Of a DNA stretch of 35,825 nt, positions 32,920 to 35,825 are shown piece after piece. Position 1 is the stretch's first letter; each line of letters starts with the position of its first letter. A program made the translations under genes and the position numbers. This DNA is from Lachnospiraceae bacterium (GTDB lineage: Bacteria > Bacillota > Clostridia > Lachnospirales > Lachnospiraceae): the NCBI GenBank assembly GCA_017462755.1, contig JAFTQM010000050.1, positions 1 to 35,825 of the forward strand, written 5' to 3'. The notes beneath the pieces were generated by a model that saw nothing but the letters and a program-made list of their open reading frames with translations, was not told the origin of the DNA and ran no database searches.

Positions 32920-34153
32920 TTAACACCGGTTGCAGTCCCTGTTCTGCAATGTCCCGGTACATTGTGTCAAAGCTGCGGCTGTCATTGATTTCAAACTGTT
33001 CATCACCTTCGGTGCTATCAGACTCCTTTCCCGTATACTTGCTTTCGTGGTCGCCGATGCCGGTAGAAACTCCGGCAGAAACCTTGGTAGCGGCAATCTT
33101 TACGATACCGTTTCGAAACTCTGCGCTTTCGCGGGAGGATACCGTAATACCTACGAATGGCAGGAAAATGCGGTAGGCGCAGAGAATCTGGCATAGCTGC
33201 TTTTCGTGGACATCCAACGGATTGATTTGCTCATTGTTGATAATCGGACGCAGACGCGGGCAGGAGAGGGACATCTCTGCCTGTGGGTATTTACGCTGCA
33301 AATAATATACATGCAGGGCACTGGCAAGCGCATCCTTGCGAAAGTCGGACAGACCGAGCAGTGCCGAGAATGCTACACCGCGCATACCTCCGCGCAGGGC
33401 GCGCTCCTGTGCATCGAAGCGATACGGCCAGATACGCTTATGACCGAGCAGGTGCAGCTCCTCATAGCGCTTGGTATCGTAGGTTTCCTGAAATACAGTC
33501 ACATAGTCCGCACCGCATTCGTGCAGGTAGCGGTAATCTTCGGTATTGACCGGATAAATCTCTAAGCCTACCATGCGGAAATACTTTCGTGCCAGCTTGC
33601 AAGCCTCACCGATATATCGGATATCACTTTTTGCCTGACTTTCCCCGGTCAGAAGGAGAATTTCCTCCATGCCGGAATCGGCAATGATTTTCATCTCATG
33701 CTCAATCTGTTCTGTGGTCAGCTTCATGCGGTTGATATGATTGTAGCAGTTGAAGCCACAGTAAACACAGTAGTTTTCGCAATAGTTAGCAATATAGAGC
33801 GGGGTAAACAGATACACCGTATTGCCGAAGTGCTTTCGTGTTTCCAAGCGTGCTTTCTGTGCCAGCTGCTCTAAAAAAGGTTCGGCAGCAGGGGAAAGGA
33901 GCGCTTTGAAATCCTCAATGGAGCAGCGTTCATGTTCCAGGGCAGCTTTTACATCCTTTGCAGTATATTGCGAATAGTCGTAGGTATTCATTTGTTCCAT
34001 AACACGGGCGCAGACCTCGGAGTCAATCTGCTCCATACCGGGCAGATATTCCATGTGATTGGTCCGGGAGGCTGGCTCCGTTTCTAATTGATGTTTTCTG
34101 GCAAGTGCCGCAGGAGACAGATGCTCCGAGTCAACAAAGAATTGATTTTCCAT
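32900..34153 (-). CDS. thiH: 2-iminoacetate synthase ThiH (radical SAM tyrosine lyase)
   Basis: A 417-aa radical SAM enzyme that splits tyrosine to dehydroglycine and p-cresol for thiazole formation, as used by anaerobes. The cluster motif is CENYCVYCGF (CxxxCxxC); GMEEILLLTGESQ, VGLEIYPVNTEDYRYLHECGADYVTVFQETYD and SLSCPRLRP are typical of ThiH. The start at 34153 (MENQFFV) is chosen because GGAG lies 6 nt upstream and because the longer frame (to 34177) runs into thiG. A variable Ser/Asp/Glu-rich stretch follows KVSAGVSTGIGDHE near the C-terminus. It acts with ThiG and ThiF/ThiS encoded just upstream. Confidence 0.94.
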   Translation of the reverse strand: MENQFFVDSEHLSPAALARKHQLETEPASRTNHMEYLPGMEQIDSEVCARVMEQMNTYDYSQYTAKDVKAALEHERCSIEDFKALLSPAAEPFLEQLAQKARLETRKHFGNTVYLFTPLYIANYCENYCVYCGFNCYNHINRMKLTTEQIEHEMKIIADSGMEEILLLTGESQAKSDIRYIGEACKLARKYFRMVGLEIYPVNTEDYRYLHECGADYVTVFQETYDTKRYEELHLLGHKRIWPYRFDAQERALRGGMRGVAFSALLGLSDFRKDALASALHVYYLQRKYPQAEMSLSCPRLRPIINNEQINPLDVHEKQLCQILCAYRIFLPFVGITVSSRESAEFRNGIVKIAATKVSAGVSTGIGDHESKYTGKESDSTEGDEQFEINDSRSFDTMYRDIAEQGLQPVLNDYLYV

Positions 34154-34169
34154 TACAATCTCCATTTCA

Positions 34170-34940
34170 TTAGTCATGTAAAAATCCGGTCAGCGGGTCG
34201 GAAGCAGAAGCACCGCGGACGAGTACTCTGCCGAGACCGGAGAGATATGCCTTTCTGCCGGCTTCGATTGCCTGACGGAAGGCAGCCGCCATCAGAGGCA
34301 GGTCTCCGGCGGTGGCAAGAGCAGTGTTTGCCATAATAGCGGCAGCCCCCATCTCCATTGCCTCGCAGGCCTGGGATGGTCTGCCGATACCGGCATCCAC
34401 AATGATAGGCAGGTCAATTTCGTCAATCAGAATCTGAATGAACTCCCGGGTAGCTAATCCTTTGTTCGAGCCGATAGGAGAAGCCAGTGGCATGATGGAT
34501 GCGGCACCGGCATTTACAAGGTCTCTCGCTACATTCAAATCCGGGTACATATAAGGCATAACCACAAAGCCCTCTTTGGCGAGGATTTCCGTTGCCTTGA
34601 TGGTTTCAGCATTGTCCGGCAGAAGATATTTCGAATCGCGCATGATTTCGATTTTTACGAAATTACCGCAGCCAAGCTCTCTGGCAAGACGAGCGATACG
34701 AACGGCTTCCTCTGCATTTCTGGCGCCGGAGGTATTTGGAAGCAGGGTAACGCCCTTTGGAATATAATCGAGAATGTTTTCCTGCTCCTTTGTATTGGCG
34801 CGGCGAACCGCGAGTGTGATAAGCTCTGCACCGGCATCCCTCACAGCTGCCTCAATCAGATTGAGCGAGTATTTACCGGAGCCTAAGATAAATCTGGACT
34901 GAAATTCATGTCCACCAATGATAAGTTTGTCGTTTTGCAT
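34170..34940 (-). CDS. thiG: Thiazole synthase ThiG
   Basis: A 256-aa TIM barrel that builds the thiazole ring from deoxyxylulose 5-phosphate, dehydroglycine and ThiS thiocarboxylate. [19 protein letters not shown] is the standard N-terminus; [75 protein letters not shown] and [28 protein letters not shown] follow. ATG 34940 has GGAG 6 nt upstream; an upstream ATG at 34952 is part of that ribosome site. It lies 26 nt after thiF. Confidence 0.96.
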   Translation of the reverse strand: MQNDKLIIGGHEFQSRFILGSGKYSLNLIEAAVRDAGAELITLAVRRANTKEQENILDYIPKGVTLLPNTSGARNAEEAVRIARLARELGCGNFVKIEIMRDSKYLLPDNAETIKATEILAKEGFVVMPYMYPDLNVARDLVNAGAASIMPLASPIGSNKGLATREFIQILIDEIDLPIIVDAGIGRPSQACEAMEMGAAAIMANTALATAGDLPLMAAAFRQAIEAGRKAYLSGLGRVLVRGASASDPLTGFLHD

Positions 34941-34966
34941 GATAATCTCCATTCTTTCTTGTTTTG

Positions 34967-35611
34967 TTACACCTCATATTCTCCGGCAAGGATGCGAAGA
35001 GCCATATGTGCCTGATGCGCGGCGCAGAGCATGACGCGGGGCGCGACAAGTCCCATACCGTCGGCAATATCGCTGGTACCGTCCCCGCATAAGTAGAAGT
35101 GCTTTGAAATTTTGCGGGTCTGAATCGTATTTGCGGAGGCTAAGCCAGCCATGCCGGATGCAGCAATCAGATATTTGTCCGGAAAATGTTCCAGCACTCC
35201 GTTGACCAGCATGGCTTTTGCCTCGGCACAGTCGAATGCCTCGCAGATAATGTCTGCATCTGCCAGTAATTCCTGCAGGTTGTCTTCGGTAACGCGGCAG
35301 GTATGCAGAGTAAGCTCTATATAAGGTGCGACGGATTGCAGAACCTGCTTTAATGCCTGCGTTTTCGGAAGTCCGATTTGAGTTGCAAGGTACTGTTGGC
35401 GGTGCAGATTGGACAAATCGACCTTATCAAAGTCGATGAGTGTCAGTTTGCCGACTCCGGCGCGGGCGAGAGAAAGCGCAATGTTCGAGCCCAAGCCGCC
35501 CAGCCCGCAGATGGCGACATGAGCGCCGGAAAAGCATGCCTGCAGCTCCTTGCCATGTCGCGCGTTTAGCGCGTTAAAAAACGCTTCTTTGGTGGGATAT
35601 GACGGATTCAT
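34967..35611 (-). CDS. thiF: ThiS adenylyltransferase ThiF (E1-like)
   Basis: A 214-aa E1-like enzyme that adenylates the C-terminal glycine of ThiS before sulfur transfer. [56 protein letters not shown] contains the ATP loop (GxGGxG), the acidic D..D pair and the R-Q element; [14 protein letters not shown] follows. The usual zinc-binding CxxC pair is absent, as in the short clostridial ThiF type. The start at 35611 has GGAGG upstream, provided by the last codons of thiS, and only one base separates the thiS stop from the ATG. The longer open frame to 35719 overlaps thiS and is rejected. Confidence 0.93.
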   Translation of the reverse strand: MNPSYPTKEAFFNALNARHGKELQACFSGAHVAICGLGGLGSNIALSLARAGVGKLTLIDFDKVDLSNLHRQQYLATQIGLPKTQALKQVLQSVAPYIELTLHTCRVTEDNLQELLADADIICEAFDCAEAKAMLVNGVLEHFPDKYLIAASGMAGLASANTIQTRKISKHFYLCGDGTSDIADGMGLVAPRVMLCAAHQAHMALRILAGEYEV

Positions 35612-35612
35612 A

Positions 35613-35807
35613 TCAGCCACCTCCAACGAAGCTGACGACTTCGATGACATCGCCATCTGCCAGTACAGTATCAGCATAGCTTGCCTTAGGAACGATTTCG
35701 CCGTTTCGCTCCACGGCAATCTGCGTCGGCTTGTAGTTGTTGGTTTCTAAATACTCTGCCAGCGTCTTTCCGGCGATATCAAATTCGGTTCCGTTGATTT
35801 TTACCAT
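35613..35807 (-). CDS. thiS: Sulfur carrier protein ThiS
   Basis: A 64-aa ubiquitin-like protein ending in VSFVGGG, the tail that carries the thiocarboxylate for thiazole synthesis. [24 protein letters not shown] and [29 protein letters not shown] match the family. ATG 35807 has GGAGG 8 nt upstream; a further ATG at 35819 is part of the ribosome site. It is the first thi gene in the window. Any TPP riboswitch would lie beyond the right edge. Confidence 0.94.
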   Translation of the reverse strand: MVKINGTEFDIAGKTLAEYLETNNYKPTQIAVERNGEIVPKASYADTVLADGDVIEVVSFVGGG

Positions 35808-35825
35808 GTTTACCTCCATTCAAAA

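Noticed and set aside
34967-35825. TPP riboswitch for the thi operon
   Set aside because: The window ends 18 nt before the thiS ATG region is complete; no TPP aptamer sequence is present inside the window.
1-35825. CRISPR arrays, insertion sequences, prophage or integrase genes
   Set aside because: No regular repeat-spacer pattern, transposase motif or terminal inverted repeats of IS type were seen; the tRNA genes show no adjacent integrase.

Overview
The window looks like chromosomal DNA of a motile, plant-fibre-degrading member of the Lachnospiraceae (Clostridia). The basis is the cysE–mrnC–rlmB–sigH housekeeping block, a GlnRS, Shine-Dalgarno sites of the GGAGG type on almost every gene, glycosidase lipoproteins with Thr/Pro-rich linkers, and small families (DUF1508, DUF2225, DUF6062, DUF3810) common in that group. 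No tool was run. All family calls come from reading motifs, and the species is not identified.

Layout. 1–551: 3' end of a sugar ABC transporter ATPase. 772–2337: secreted modular protein of unknown function. 2437–8757, minus strand: domain-swapped GH3 glucosidase, a FliK-like protein, and a GH26 mannanase lipoprotein. 8957–15208: plus-strand operon with pseG, pseI, pseF, an ATP-grasp ligase, a GNAT acetyltransferase and a two-lobed membrane receptor. 15268–15439: tRNA-Val and tRNA-Met. 15564–18936: ispF, cysE, mrnC, rlmB, sigH. 19045–19674: DUF1508 protein and a 72-aa acidic protein. 19850–19921: tRNA-Thr (minus). 20098–23716: interrupted pepF, a DUF3810 membrane metalloprotein and a cell-wall hydrolase. 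23899–28514: four-gene operon of two esterases, a MarR regulator and a GH43 arabinanase. 28744–32183: glnS and two Cys-rich conserved proteins. 32275–35807, minus: thiSFGHE.

Two systems stand out. (1) Three separate intergenic regions (662–689, 7508–7534 on minus, 8892–8919) carry sequences resembling the flagellar sigma-28/SigD promoter (TAAA … GCCGATAA/T). They lie upstream of the secreted modular protein, the FliK-like gene and the pseudaminic-acid operon. This suggests a dispersed flagellar regulon in which CMP-pseudaminic acid, possibly further modified by the ATP-grasp ligase and the GNAT enzyme, is made for flagellin glycosylation. (2) A perfect 16-bp palindrome sits on the start site of a consensus promoter ahead of esterase–esterase–MarR–GH43. 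This fits an autoregulated, possibly hydroxycinnamate-sensing operon for feruloylated arabinan.

Other notable points: a perfect promoter whose -35 box contains the stop codon of the receptor gene, an IspF with a four-cysteine tail, a single in-frame TGA in place of a conserved Gly codon in pepF, and helically phased GTTAC repeats ahead of the cell-wall hydrolase.
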